Shown: positions 54,274-63,544, counted from the stretch's first letter. The stretch: DNA of 64,000 nucleotides from Streptococcus minor DSM 17118 (GCF_000377005.1 NZ_AQYB01000032.1:154830-218829), one strand, 5' to 3'. The notes: a model not told the origin generated them from the sequence alone. Translations and numbers: made by a program.

Positions 54274-56955
54274 TTGTCAAAAGAACAAAAGAAAGAATTG
54301 TTTTATACGCAGTCTAAGGAGCAGGTTTTATCTAGCTTGGAAACCAACACAGATGGTTTGACCAAGGCAGAAGCCAAGAAACGTCTGACAGACTTTGGGC
54401 GCAATGAGTTGGATGAAGGGGAAAAACGCAGCCTCTTTATGAAATTCTTGGATCAATTCAAGGATTTGATGATTATCATCCTCTTGGTAGCTGCGGCTTT
54501 ATCTGTTATCACAGAAGGAATGCATGGTTTAACGGATGCTATTATTATCTTGGCCGTTGTGGTTCTGAATGCTGCCTTTGGTGTTTACCAAGAAGGTCAG
54601 GCAGAAGCAGCTATTGAAGCTCTCAAGTCAATGTCCAGTCCAATGGCGCGTGTTCGCCGTGATGGTCATGTGGTGGAAGTCGACTCCAAAGAGTTGGTAC
54701 CAGGTGATATCGTCCTTTTGGAAGCTGGGGATGTGGTTCCAGCTGATATGCGTCTTTTGGAAGCAGCTTCTCTGAAGATTGAAGAGGCAGCCCTGACGGG
54801 TGAGTCTGTTCCTGTTGAAAAGGATTTGTCTGTTGAAGTATCAGAGGATGCAGGTATTGGTGACCGGGTCAATATGGCTTACCAAAACTCCAATGTTACT
54901 TATGGTCGTGGTACAGGTGTTGTCACGAATACAGGTATGTATACTGAGGTTGGGCATATCGCTGGCATGTTGGCTAATGCTGATGAAACAGATACACCAC
55001 TCAAGCAAAACCTACACCAATTGTCTAAGATTCTGACTTATGTCGTTCTGGCAGTTGCAGCAGTTACCTTTGCTGTTGGGATCTTCCGTGGCCAAAAACC
55101 ATTAGATGGTTTGATGACAGCGGTGGCGCTCGCAGTTGCAGCCATCCCAGAAGGCTTACCAGCCATCGTAACAGTTGTCCTTTCCTTGGGAACTCAAGTG
55201 TTAGCAAAACGCAATTCCATCGTACGTAAATTGCCAGCAGTAGAAACTCTTGGTTCAACTGAAATCATTGCATCTGATAAAACAGGTACTTTGACCATGA
55301 ACCAGATGACAGTTGAGAAAATCTACACCAATGGTCAGTTGCTTTCTTCTGGTGCAGAAATTGCTATGGATAACAATACCTTGCGTGTTATGAATTTCGC
55401 AAATGACACTAAGGTTGACCCATCTGGCAAATTGATTGGTGATCCAACAGAAACTGCTCTTGTTCAGTACGGCTTAGACCACACCTTTGATGTTCGTGAA
55501 GCTTTACTTGCTGAGCCACGTGTGGCAGAATTGCCATTTGATTCAGACCGTAAGCTTATGTCTACTATCCACAAACAAGCTGATGGCAAATACTTCGTAG
55601 CAGTTAAGGGTGCTCCAGATCAGTTGCTCAAACGAGTAACTCAAATCGAAGATAATGGTTCTGTCCGTCCGATTACGGATGAGGATCGCGAAGCTATTCT
55701 TGGTACCAATAAAGAATTGGCCAAACAAGCTCTTCGTGTCCTGATGATGGCTTACAAATACACAGATGCTATACCAACTTTAGAAACAGAAATTGTCGAA
55801 GCTGACCTTATTTTCTCAGGTCTGGTAGGGATGATTGACCCTGAGCGTCCAGAAGCTGAAGAGGCTGTACGAGTTGCTAAAGAAGCTGGCATCCGTCCAA
55901 TTATGATTACCGGTGACCACCAAGATACGGCAGAAGCTATTGCCAAACGTTTGGGTATCATCGATGAGAATGACACAGAGGATCATGTCTTCACTGGTGC
56001 TGAACTAAATGAGTTGTCAGATGAAGAATTCCAAAAAGTGTTCAAGCAATATTCTGTTTATGCCCGTGTCTCTCCAGAACATAAGGTACGTATCGTCAAA
56101 GCGTGGCAAAATGATGGCAAAGTGGTTGCCATGACTGGTGATGGTGTCAATGATGCTCCATCTCTGAAGACAGCCGATATTGGTATTGGTATGGGTATCA
56201 CAGGTACAGAAGTATCTAAAGGTGCTTCTGATATGGTTCTTGCTGATGATAACTTTGCAACTATTATTGTGGCAGTTGAAGAAGGCCGTAAAGTCTTCTC
56301 CAATATCCAAAAGACAATCCAGTACCTATTGTCAGCGAATATGGCCGAAGTATTTACCATCTTTTTGGCAACCCTCTTTGGCTGGGATGTTCTAGAGCCA
56401 GTACACCTTTTGTGGATCAATTTGGTTACAGATACTCTTCCAGCCATCGCCCTTGGTGTAGAGCCTGCAGAGCCAGGTGTTATGACTCATAAACCTCGTG
56501 GACGCAAATCCAGCTTCTTTGACGGAGGCGTCTTGGAAGCTATTCTCTACCAGGGTGCTCTTCAAACCCTCTTGGTCTTGGGAGTTTACTGGTTTGCTCT
56601 TCAGTATCCAGAACATACGGAATACCAGTTGATGCATGCAGATGCCTTGACAATGGCATATGCTACTCTTGGTTTGATTCAATTGGTGCATGCTTTTAAT
56701 GTCAAGTCCGTTTATCAATCTATCTTTAAGGTTGGACTCTTCAAGAATCGTCTGTTCAATATGTCGATTCCAATCGCATTTGTTCTCTTGATGATTACCA
56801 TTGTCCTTCCAGGATTTAATAAATTCTTCCATGTGTCAGTCTTGACACCAACTCAGTGGACAGTTGTTGTAATTGGAAGTCTCCTTATGTTAGTGCTTGT
56901 AGAAATCGTAAAAGCTGTTCAACGTGCACTTGGACAAGATGAAAAAGCTATCTAA
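54274..56955 (+). CDS. mgtA: P-type Mn2+/Ca2+-exporting ATPase
   Basis: An 893-residue P2-type ATPase with ten membrane helices that exports a divalent cation. Phosphorylation motif SDKTGTLT (Asp335), TGES actuator loop (AALTGESVPVEK), helix 4 AAIPEGLP, nucleotide-binding KGAPDQLL and hinge TGDGVNDAPSLK are intact. The N-terminal cation-ATPase domain is present. TTG start with GAAGGAG 7 bases before it. Control by the preceding Mn2+ riboswitch points to Mn2+ detoxification as the main job. Confidence 0.95.
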   Translation: MSKEQKKELFYTQSKEQVLSSLETNTDGLTKAEAKKRLTDFGRNELDEGEKRSLFMKFLDQFKDLMIIILLVAAALSVITEGMHGLTDAIIILAVVVLNAAFGVYQEGQAEAAIEALKSMSSPMARVRRDGHVVEVDSKELVPGDIVLLEAGDVVPADMRLLEAASLKIEEAALTGESVPVEKDLSVEVSEDAGIGDRVNMAYQNSNVTYGRGTGVVTNTGMYTEVGHIAGMLANADETDTPLKQNLHQLSKILTYVVLAVAAVTFAVGIFRGQKPLDGLMTAVALAVAAIPEGLPAIVTVVLSLGTQVLAKRNSIVRKLPAVETLGSTEIIASDKTGTLTMNQMTVEKIYTNGQLLSSGAEIAMDNNTLRVMNFANDTKVDPSGKLIGDPTETALVQYGLDHTFDVREALLAEPRVAELPFDSDRKLMSTIHKQADGKYFVAVKGAPDQLLKRVTQIEDNGSVRPITDEDREAILGTNKELAKQALRVLMMAYKYTDAIPTLETEIVEADLIFSGLVGMIDPERPEAEEAVRVAKEAGIRPIMITGDHQDTAEAIAKRLGIIDENDTEDHVFTGAELNELSDEEFQKVFKQYSVYARVSPEHKVRIVKAWQNDGKVVAMTGDGVNDAPSLKTADIGIGMGITGTEVSKGASDMVLADDNFATIIVAVEEGRKVFSNIQKTIQYLLSANMAEVFTIFLATLFGWDVLEPVHLLWINLVTDTLPAIALGVEPAEPGVMTHKPRGRKSSFFDGGVLEAILYQGALQTLLVLGVYWFALQYPEHTEYQLMHADALTMAYATLGLIQLVHAFNVKSVYQSIFKVGLFKNRLFNMSIPIAFVLLMITIVLPGFNKFFHVSVLTPTQWTVVVIGSLLMLVLVEIVKAVQRALGQDEKAI

Positions 56956-56975
56956 ATGACATTATAAGACATCAT

Positions 56976-57006
56976 AAAAACCCGACTCATACGATTCGGG
57001 TTTTTA
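56976..57006. terminator. mgtA terminator
   Basis: AAAACCCGA pairs with TCGGGTTTT, usable on both strands. Confidence 0.85.
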
Positions 57007-57011
57007 TTGTT

Positions 57012-57413
57012 TTAACAAAATTTTTTAATCTTTATTTTTGGTCCAATGAGGGGCTTGAAAGAGTAGTGGGGGAGAAAGAAGTACAAAATGATTGCCAAGG
57101 AGATAAAACAGAGATACATGGACATTTTGATAACTAGGCTGGGGATAAATGCACTAAGAATTAGAATGTTGGCAGATAAAACTTGAGCCCAGATAAACTG
57201 CGGATGGGTACAGAGAATGTATTGGTGATGGTCACTGACCAGTACTGCGGACTTTGGATTTCCTTTGATACTGATGTAAGTTGGATAGGTGGGCAAGTCA
57301 AAGGTCACAGTTTGCCCGTCTGAGATAGTCGTTATTTCCTCATCTTGTACTATCAAGGATAGTTTACCCCACGCTCCCCAAAAGCCTGTTTTTCGTAGAA
57401 TGGTCACAGCCAT
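57012..57413 (-). CDS. hypothetical membrane protein, 133 aa
   Basis: Not recognised. An N-terminal soluble beta-rich part (AVTILRKTGFWGAWGKLSLI, EEITTISDGQTVTFDLP, TYISIKGNPKSAVLVSD) is followed by two membrane helices (LSANILILSAFIPSLVI, MYLCFISLAIILYFFL) and a basic tail. ATG 57413 has AGAGGTGA 5-12 bases upstream; a longer frame to 57593 overlaps the promoter TG-A-TATAAT on the minus strand near 57433-57441. Convergent with mgtA and divergent from the GDPD gene. Confidence 0.7.
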   Translation of the reverse strand: MAVTILRKTGFWGAWGKLSLIVQDEEITTISDGQTVTFDLPTYPTYISIKGNPKSAVLVSDHHQYILCTHPQFIWAQVLSANILILSAFIPSLVIKMSMYLCFISLAIILYFFLPHYSFKPLIGPKIKIKKFC

Positions 57414-57479
57414 ATTATCACCTCTTTTTCTTATTATATCATAGGAAAAGATGGACGGCATTAAATTTTTGAGAAATTG

Positions 57480-57488
57480 TGATACAAT
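57480..57488 (+). promoter_or_regulatory. promoter of the GDPD gene, leaderless spacing
   Basis: TG-A-TACAAT (57480-57488), seven bases (GTAAAAA), then ATG at 57496. Confidence 0.55.
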
Positions 57489-57495
57489 GTAAAAA

Positions 57496-58245
57496 ATGAA
57501 GAGAAATGAGACATTGATGACAGAAATTGTTGCCCATCGAGGGAGTCGAATCAATCGACCAGAAAATACACTCACAGCTTTTGCAGAAGCCATTCGTGTC
57601 GGTGCAGATGGTATCGAGCTAGATGTCCACCTTAGTAAAGATGGTGAAGTTGTGGTGATTCATGATGAGACAGTGGATCGGACAACAAACGGGAGTGGAC
57701 GGGTTCGTCATCTAACGATAGCAGAATTGAAAGAACTAGATGCAGGTTCTTGGTTTGATGTAGCCTTTACAGGAGAAAAGATTCCAACTCTTCTTGAAGT
57801 TTTAGAACTCTTGGAGAGGACAGGCTTTAGAGGGAGTCTCAATATCGAGTTTAAGACTGGCTTTCACCCCTATCCAAATATGGAGAAAAAGGTCCAGGTT
57901 TTGTTGGACAAAAAGGACTGGCCTTTTGACATCATGTACTCTTCTTTTAGTTTGCGGGCACTGTTGCGGATGCACCGGTTAGATCCTACGGCAGAGGTTG
58001 CTTATTTGGTTAAAAAGAGTCGTTTTTTACTTCTTTTAGGTAGAATATTGCCTTGGATTACGACCCTACACCTATCTCACAAGTGGTATTTTCATAATCA
58101 GTCGACCTATAAAAAAGGAGTGCGCTTGTGGACAGTCAATAATGAAGAAGTCATGAAGAAAGCCTTTCGCTCAGATATCAGAGCCATCATCACAGATAAA
58201 CCAGAGGAGGCTATCCGATTACGAAGTCAAGTGAAGCGGGACTAG
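57496..58245 (+). CDS. glycerophosphodiester phosphodiesterase (GDPD, UgpQ/GlpQ-like)
   Basis: A 249-residue TIM-barrel enzyme that splits glycerophosphodiesters into glycerol 3-phosphate and an alcohol. EIVAHRGSRINRPENTL holds the catalytic His, and GADGIELDVHLSKDGEVVVI-HD holds metal ligands and the second His. NIEFKTG and LWTVN follow. No signal peptide or membrane domain, so it is cytosolic. The start at 57496 fits a leaderless RNA; ATG 57517 (MTEIVAHRG) is a plausible alternative but its nearest GAAGAG lies 13 bases away. Confidence 0.9.
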   Translation: MKRNETLMTEIVAHRGSRINRPENTLTAFAEAIRVGADGIELDVHLSKDGEVVVIHDETVDRTTNGSGRVRHLTIAELKELDAGSWFDVAFTGEKIPTLLEVLELLERTGFRGSLNIEFKTGFHPYPNMEKKVQVLLDKKDWPFDIMYSSFSLRALLRMHRLDPTAEVAYLVKKSRFLLLLGRILPWITTLHLSHKWYFHNQSTYKKGVRLWTVNNEEVMKKAFRSDIRAIITDKPEEAIRLRSQVKRD

Positions 58246-58259
58246 TTTGTGGCTTCTTC

Positions 58260-58288
58260 TTTACAAAAGGATTCACTCTGTGTATAAT
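58260..58288 (+). promoter_or_regulatory. promoter of the TM2 gene
   Basis: TTTACA (58260-58265), 17 bases, TATAAT (58283-58288). Confidence 0.7.
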
Positions 58289-58316
58289 AAATGAATAAAT
58301 AAAAAAGGAGATTATC

Positions 58317-58676
58317 ATGTCCGTATTTTCTGATTCTTATTTGGCAGCCAATGCTAGTAATCTTCCACCAGAAGCCATCCCAATGCTTCGCCAACGCCTG
58401 GAAAACTTGACAGAAAGCCAGAAAGCATATGTCCTTTCGGCTGATTTGAAGAATCCTACCACAGCCTTGATTTTTTCTATTTTCTTTGGTTATTTGGGAG
58501 TTGACCGCTTTTATATTGGTCATATAGGTTTAGGAGTTGCAAAACTGCTCTTGTCCTGGATGACTTTGGGACTTTGGCCACTAATAGACTGGTTTCTTAT
58601 CATGGGAGCGACTCGTCAGACTAACCTTGAAAACTTGAATCATGCTATCAATGCTGCGACGATGTTTCATCCTTAA
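58317..58676 (+). CDS. TM2 domain membrane protein
   Basis: A 119-residue protein. A helical N-terminal part (LPPEAIPMLRQRLENLTES) is followed by a TM2 domain of two membrane helices: TTALIFSIFFGYLGVDRFYIGHIGLGVAKLL, with the conserved GYLGVDRFYIG turn, and LGLWPLIDWFLIMGA. Function of the family in bacteria is unknown. Strong ribosome site AAAAAGGAGA. Own promoter and terminator. Confidence 0.9.
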   Translation: MSVFSDSYLAANASNLPPEAIPMLRQRLENLTESQKAYVLSADLKNPTTALIFSIFFGYLGVDRFYIGHIGLGVAKLLLSWMTLGLWPLIDWFLIMGATRQTNLENLNHAINAATMFHP

Positions 58677-58712
58677 GAGAACTGATTGATTCAAATTGTA
58701 AAAATAATGTAA

Positions 58713-58762
58713 TAAGAAGAGGGAATCGTTACGAAACTGTAACCAAAGTCTCTCTTTTTTTT
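58713..58762 (+). terminator. two-part terminator after the TM2 gene
   Basis: Outer AGAGGGA/TCTCTCT with inner GTTAC-gaaact-GTAAC, then eight Ts. Confidence 0.7.
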
Positions 58763-58770
58763 GTTATAAT
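58762..58770 (+). promoter_or_regulatory. distal promoter before queG
   Basis: TG-T-TATAAT extended -10 about 83 bases before the queG ATG; would give a leadered transcript. Confidence 0.5.
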
Positions 58771-58816
58771 ACTCCGATACCTAGGAGAGAAAAGGACCAA
58801 TAATCGTAGAATGCGA

Positions 58817-58845
58817 TTGATTTTTCCTTTTTTTTTGATTAGAAT
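58817..58845 (+). promoter_or_regulatory. proximal queG promoter, leaderless spacing
   Basis: TTGATT (58817-58822), 17 bases, TAGAAT (58840-58845), seven bases (AAAAGGG), then ATG 58853. Confidence 0.6.
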
Positions 58846-58852
58846 AAAAGGG

Positions 58853-59974
58853 ATGAATTTAAAGGAAAAAATTATTCAATTATCCCAAGAAATAGGGATT
58901 TCAAAAATAGGATTTACTACTGCAGATGATTTTGCCTACCTAGAGAAGTCCTTAAGAGCTGGTGTAGAAGAGGGACGGACCACCGGTTTTGAGCATAAAA
59001 ATATTGAGGAGAGAATAAATCCTAAACTCAGTTTGGCATCAGCGAGGACGATCATTTCTATTGCAGTAGCTTATCCAAGGCGGTTGCCCCAACAGCCACA
59101 AAAGACAGGTTTTCGTCGTGGAAAAATTACACCTAATTCTTGGGGATTGGACTATCATTATATCCTTCAGGACAAGTTGGAGCGTCTAGCTCGGGGAATT
59201 GAGGAGCTGACAGTTGACTTTGAGTATAAGGGAATGGTGGATACCGGTGCCCTAGTAGATACGGCGGTTGCCAGGCGAGCAGGTATAGGTTTTATCGGAA
59301 AAAATGGTCTGGTCATTTCAAAAGAATATGGCTCTTACATGTTTCTGGGGGAATTGATTACCAATCTCGAACTAGAGCCAGATAGTCCAGTAGATTATGA
59401 TTGTGGAGACTGTAATCGTTGTGTGGAAGCCTGTCCAACCTCCTGTTTACTAGGAGATTCGACCATGGATGCTAGGCGTTGCCTTTCCTTTCAAACTCAG
59501 GACAAGGGGATGATGGAGCTAGAATTTCGCAAGAAGATCAAGACAGTCATCTATGGTTGCGATATCTGCCAGATATGTTGCCCCTACAATAAGGGGATTG
59601 ATAGTCCGCCAGTGGTTGACATTGACCCTGATTTGGCTCAACCTGAACTGATTCCCTTTCTTGAGCTCTCCAATGGTCAGTTTAAGGAAAAGTTTGGACA
59701 GATTGCTGGCTCTTGGCGAGGGAAGAATATCCTTCAGCGAAATGCTATCATTGCTTTGGCGAATGCTCATGATCGTTCTGCTATTCCAAAACTTTTGGAA
59801 ATTATTGATAAGGGACAAAATCCAATTCATGCAGCCACGGCGATATGGGCCCTTGGTGAGCTGGTCAAGGAACCGACAGAGGAGTTGATCTCTTTTATTG
59901 AAGGTATTCAAACAGACCATCCCGATGTCTTAGTGGAGCAAGCTGCATTTGTCAAATTAGCCAAAGGGCTATAA
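58853..59974 (+). CDS. queG: epoxyqueuosine reductase
   Basis: A 373-residue cytosolic enzyme that reduces epoxyqueuosine to queuosine in tRNA, the last step of the pathway, using cobalamin and two 4Fe-4S clusters. GFTTADDFAYLEKSL opens the protein; VDTGALVDTAVARRAGIGFIGKNGL is the catalytic/cobalamin region; cysteines lie in DCGDCNRCVEACPTSCL and YGCDICQICCPYN; a HEAT-like tail follows. ATG 58853 is preferred over ATG 58811, which would add a hydrophobic extension not seen in the family and sits upstream of the proximal promoter. It needs a corrinoid supply. Confidence 0.93.
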   Translation: MNLKEKIIQLSQEIGISKIGFTTADDFAYLEKSLRAGVEEGRTTGFEHKNIEERINPKLSLASARTIISIAVAYPRRLPQQPQKTGFRRGKITPNSWGLDYHYILQDKLERLARGIEELTVDFEYKGMVDTGALVDTAVARRAGIGFIGKNGLVISKEYGSYMFLGELITNLELEPDSPVDYDCGDCNRCVEACPTSCLLGDSTMDARRCLSFQTQDKGMMELEFRKKIKTVIYGCDICQICCPYNKGIDSPPVVDIDPDLAQPELIPFLELSNGQFKEKFGQIAGSWRGKNILQRNAIIALANAHDRSAIPKLLEIIDKGQNPIHAATAIWALGELVKEPTEELISFIEGIQTDHPDVLVEQAAFVKLAKGL

Positions 59975-60032
59975 ATGTGATAAAATAGATAAGATAAGGC
60001 TGTTTACACAGCTAATGAAGAATGAGGTGTAT

Positions 60033-61128
60033 ATGGATACAGCAGAAATTCGACAAAAAATCGAAGAACTTAAGGCCAAATTGAACTCATTCAGGGGGTC
60101 TCTTTGACTTAGATGGTCTAGAAGAAGAGATTGCCATCTTAGAAAATAAGATGACCGAACCTGATTTTTGGAATGACAATTTAGCGGCCCAAAAAACATC
60201 GCAGGAGCTCAATGAGCTGAAAACAACCTATACCAATTTTCATCTGATGATTGATTTGTTAGAAGAAGCAGAAATCCTCAGAGATTTTCTGGCCGAGGAT
60301 GAGTCCGTACATGATGAATTGGTGGAGAAGCTAGGGGAATTGGATAAGTTGATGACCAGCTATGAGATGACCCTGCTCTTGTCAGAGCCCTATGACCACA
60401 ATAATGCCATCTTAGAAATCCATCCGGGATCGGGTGGAACGGAGGCTCAGGATTGGGGCGAGATGCTCATGCGTATGTATATGCGTTATGGTAATGCTAT
60501 GGGTTACAAGGTTGAAACCTTGGACTATCAGGCAGGAGATGAGGCTGGTATCAAGTCTGTCACTCTTTCTTTTGAGGGACCAAATGCTTATGGTTTTCTC
60601 AAATCAGAAATGGGTGTTCATCGCCTAGTCCGAATCTCTCCCTTTGATTCAGCCAAACGTCGCCATACTTCCTTTACCTCCGTGGAGGTTATGCCAGAAT
60701 TGGACGATACTATCGAAGTGGATATTCGTGAAGATGATATCAAGATGGATACTTTCCGCTCAGGAGGAGCTGGTGGTCAAAATGTCAATAAGGTTTCCAC
60801 TGGGGTACGCTTGACTCATATTCCGACTGGAATTGTGGTTGCATCTACTGTTGATCGTACCCAATATGGCAACAGAGATCGGGCTATGAAAATGCTTCAG
60901 GCCAAGCTTTATCAAATGGAGCAAGAAAAGAAAGCAGCCGAGGTAGATGCTCTTAAGGGAGACAAGCAAGAAATTACCTGGGGGAGTCAGATTCGATCCT
61001 ATGTTTTTACCCCCTATACCATGGTCAAAGACCACCGTACAGGCTTTGAAGTGGCTCAGGTGGACAAGGTCATGGACGGGGATATTGAAGGCTTTATTGA
61101 CGCCTATTTGAAATGGCGTATCCGCTAA
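60033..61128 (+). CDS. prfB: peptide chain release factor 2, with programmed +1 frameshift
   Basis: Terminates translation at UGA and UAA. The first frame reads 24 codons ([20 protein letters not shown] and RGSL) to an in-frame TGA at 60105. The site AGGGGGTCTCTTTGAC has the internal Shine-Dalgarno AGGGGG and the slippery CTT-TGA, so +1 slippage moves to GAC at 60106 and continues to 61128, giving 364 residues, the usual length. Stop-recognition SPF ([15 protein letters not shown]) and the catalytic GGQ (residues 247-249) are intact. Feedback control: low RF2 favours the shift. First gene before ftsE-ftsX. Confidence 0.96.
60093..60108 (+). promoter_or_regulatory. prfB programmed frameshift signal
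   Basis: AGGGGG (60093-60098), three bases, CTT TGA C (60102-60108): the canonical bacterial RF2 autoregulatory site. Confidence 0.95.
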
Positions 61129-61164
61129 AATCTGAAGAAAGGACTGTCTTAGGACAGGAAACTT

Positions 61165-61857
61165 ATGAGAATTATAGAAATGAGAGACGTTTCTAAGAAA
61201 TATGGAAACGGAACAACAGCCCTTAGAGGGGTATCTGTTAGTATCGAATCAGGTGAGTTTGCCTACATTGTAGGTCCATCTGGAGCTGGTAAATCAACCT
61301 TTATTAAGTTGCTTTATCGTGAGGAAAAAATTGATAAGGGCAACTTGACGGTTGGGGATTTTAATCTGGCCAAAATCAAGAAAAAAGATGTCCCTTTGTT
61401 GCGCCGCAGTGTTGGGGTTGTTTTCCAAGACTATAAACTTTTACCACGAAAAACAGTTTTTGAAAATATTGCCTATGCCATGGAAGTTATTGGTGAAAAA
61501 CCCCGCAATATCAAAAAGCGAGTCATGGAAGTCTTGGATTTGGTCGGCTTGAAGCATAAAATTCGTTCCTTCCCAAATGAACTTTCAGGTGGGGAGCAGC
61601 AACGAATTGCCATTGCCCGTGCTATCGTTAACAATCCAAAAGTGTTGATTGCGGATGAACCGACCGGTAACCTGGATCCAGAAAATTCATGGGAAATTAT
61701 GAATCTGCTGGAGCGCATCAACTTGCAAGGAACAACGATTTTAATGGCGACCCACAATAGCCAGATCGTCAATACCCTCCGCCACCGCGTGATTGCGATT
61801 GAAGATGGACGAGTGGTACGTGATGAACATGAAGGAGAGTACGGATACGATGATTAG
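61165..61857 (+). CDS. ftsE: cell division ATP-binding protein FtsE
   Basis: A 230-residue ABC ATPase that with FtsX controls the wall hydrolase PcsB at the septum in streptococci. Walker A GPSGAGKST, Q-loop VFQDYKLLPRKTVFEN, signature LSGGEQQRIAIARAI, Walker B VLIADEPTGNLDP and H-loop ATHN are intact. It follows prfB by 36 bases and overlaps ftsX by 8 bases. Essential in pneumococcus as far as I recall. Confidence 0.96.
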   Translation: MRIIEMRDVSKKYGNGTTALRGVSVSIESGEFAYIVGPSGAGKSTFIKLLYREEKIDKGNLTVGDFNLAKIKKKDVPLLRRSVGVVFQDYKLLPRKTVFENIAYAMEVIGEKPRNIKKRVMEVLDLVGLKHKIRSFPNELSGGEQQRIAIARAIVNNPKVLIADEPTGNLDPENSWEIMNLLERINLQGTTILMATHNSQIVNTLRHRVIAIEDGRVVRDEHEGEYGYDD

Positions 61858-62779
61858 ACGATTTTTTAGACATTTTCTTGAGTCGCTGAAGAGTCTCAAG
61901 CGAAATGGTTGGATGACCATTGCAGCCATTTCTTCTGTTACCATTACCTTGATTCTGGTAGGGATTTTTGCTTCTGTGATTTTGAATACAGCTAAGCTGG
62001 CTACTGATTTAGAAAATAATGTTCGCATCAATGTCTATCTGCGAGAAGGTGCAACAGATCAACAAGAAATGGTTGTCAATGATGTCGGTGAAACGGTTCA
62101 AAATGAGAGTTATTTGGCTATTTTTAACCAAATCAAGGACATGAAAGATGTTGATAATGTAATTTATTCGAGCAAGGATGAGCAACTCAAACATTTGACA
62201 GATACATTGGGAGAAACTTGGAATCTTTTTGCAGGTGATGCTAATCCACTTTATGATGCTTATATTATCGAAACCAAGACACCTGAATCGGTGAAAAAAG
62301 TAGCTGATGCAGTAGCACAGATTGATGGTGTTTCTGAGGTTCGTGATGGTGAAGTAGAAACTGAGCGAATTTTTAAACTAGCAGATTTGGTGCGTACATG
62401 GGGATTGGTTGCGACCGTCCTATTGTTGGTCACAGCCATTCTCTTGATTTCTAATACCATTCGGATTACGATTATTTCCCGTAGTCGTGAGATTCAAATC
62501 ATGCGTCTGGTTGGTGCCAAGAATTCCTATATCCGTGGACCTTTCCTCCTAGAAGGTGCCTGGGTTGGTTTACTTGGAGCTATTGCTCCATCGGCTTTGA
62601 TTTACTTCCTTTATCAGATTGCCTACCAGTCAGTGAGCCCAAGTCTAGCTTCACAGAACTTGTCATTGATTCCAATGAACATCTTTGTTCCAATCATGGT
62701 TGGAAGCCTCTTTTTGGTCGGAATTGTCATCGGAGCAATTGGTTCTACTATCTCTATGAGCCGCTTCTTGAAGATTTAA
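61850..62779 (+). CDS. ftsX: cell division protein FtsX
   Basis: A 309-residue membrane protein with four helices and a large extracellular loop between helices 1 and 2 (about residues 50-175) that contacts PcsB. IRRFFRHFLESLKSLKRNGW opens the protein; ISNTIRITIISRSREIQIMR and LVGAKNSYIRGPFLLEGAWVG are FtsX hallmarks. ATG 61850 follows AAGGAG by 12 bases. It ends the prfB-ftsE-ftsX operon with a terminator 7 bases later. The extracellular loop differs most from the pneumococcal protein. Confidence 0.95.
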   Translation: MIRRFFRHFLESLKSLKRNGWMTIAAISSVTITLILVGIFASVILNTAKLATDLENNVRINVYLREGATDQQEMVVNDVGETVQNESYLAIFNQIKDMKDVDNVIYSSKDEQLKHLTDTLGETWNLFAGDANPLYDAYIIETKTPESVKKVADAVAQIDGVSEVRDGEVETERIFKLADLVRTWGLVATVLLLVTAILLISNTIRITIISRSREIQIMRLVGAKNSYIRGPFLLEGAWVGLLGAIAPSALIYFLYQIAYQSVSPSLASQNLSLIPMNIFVPIMVGSLFLVGIVIGAIGSTISMSRFLKI

Positions 62780-62785
62780 AGCTAA

Positions 62786-62814
62786 AAATACGCCCATCAA
62801 GGCGTATTTTTTAT
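62786..62814 (+). terminator. terminator of prfB-ftsEX operon
   Basis: AAAATACGCC-catcaa-GGCGTATTTTTT. Confidence 0.9.
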
Positions 62815-62869
62815 TCTGGAAAGCAAGATTTACTGGGAGTAAGTGACTAGCAAAATAGACCTAGTTAGC

Positions 62870-62896
62870 TAAAAGGCACTCACTGTAAGTGAGCCA
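62870..62896 (-). terminator. terminator of the MBL hydrolase gene
   Basis: Minus strand GGCTCACT-tac-AGTGAGTGCC with bulged bases, then TTTT. Confidence 0.6.
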
Positions 62897-62908
62897 GAGA
62901 GTGGTTTT

Positions 62909-63544
62909 TTATCGTAAAAAGGGATTAAAGACTTTTTCATGGTTGATAGTGGTATCAAAGCCATGACCGGGGTAGACCCTATAGTGTCCTGGTAGGGAAA
63001 GTAGTTTTGCCTTGATGCCTTCAATCAGCTGCTCAAAGTTTCCTGTGGGGAGGTCATAGCGACCAATCGTTTCACGAAAAAGAGCATCCCCAGTGATGAC
63101 TAGCTCCTCTTTGGGAAAAATAAAGGACACACCGCCCCAAGAATGACCGGGGGTTTCGACCACTTGGAACTGAAACCCTGCTATATCGTATACAGTGTCA
63201 TACTGGAAAATATGCTCGGCTGGTTGACAGATGACATCTGGCAAGTCATCGTGCCTAGGCTGACCGGAAAGGTTGTCCATAGGAGAATAGAGCCAACTAG
63301 CCTCCTTCTCCGCCACATAAACAGGTGGTTTGTCAAAGTTTTCTCTCACTTTTTCTAAACTCATGATATGGTCATAGTGGGTATGAGTCAGTAAAATCGC
63401 TGCAATGGGCTTATTGAGGCTACGGATAGTGGATTCAATAACAGACCAGTCGCTACCTGGATCAACAATCATCAGATGACTATCCTTTTCAAGGATATAG
63501 GTATTTTCAGCTGCGATGGTATTAGTGATACGGTGTAGTTTCAT
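62909..63544 (-). CDS. MBL fold metallo-hydrolase (GloB-like)
   Basis: A 211-residue cytosolic metallo-beta-lactamase-fold hydrolase. The metal motif LTHTHYDHI has HxHxDH, and further ligands lie in VETPGHSWGGV, ITGDALF and VYPGHG. It resembles the hydroxyacylglutathione hydrolase (glyoxalase II) group without the long C-terminal domain; with gor in the window a thiol-related role is possible but unproven. Ribosome site AAGGAGG before the ATG at 63544. Confidence 0.9.
   Translation of the reverse strand: MKLHRITNTIAAENTYILEKDSHLMIVDPGSDWSVIESTIRSLNKPIAAILLTHTHYDHIMSLEKVRENFDKPPVYVAEKEASWLYSPMDNLSGQPRHDDLPDVICQPAEHIFQYDTVYDIAGFQFQVVETPGHSWGGVSFIFPKEELVITGDALFRETIGRYDLPTGNFEQLIEGIKAKLLSLPGHYRVYPGHGFDTTINHEKVFNPFLR

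Noticed and set aside
60033..60107. prfB 5' end as a broken gene (pseudogene)
   Set aside because: The in-frame TGA is part of the canonical programmed frameshift site with an internal Shine-Dalgarno.
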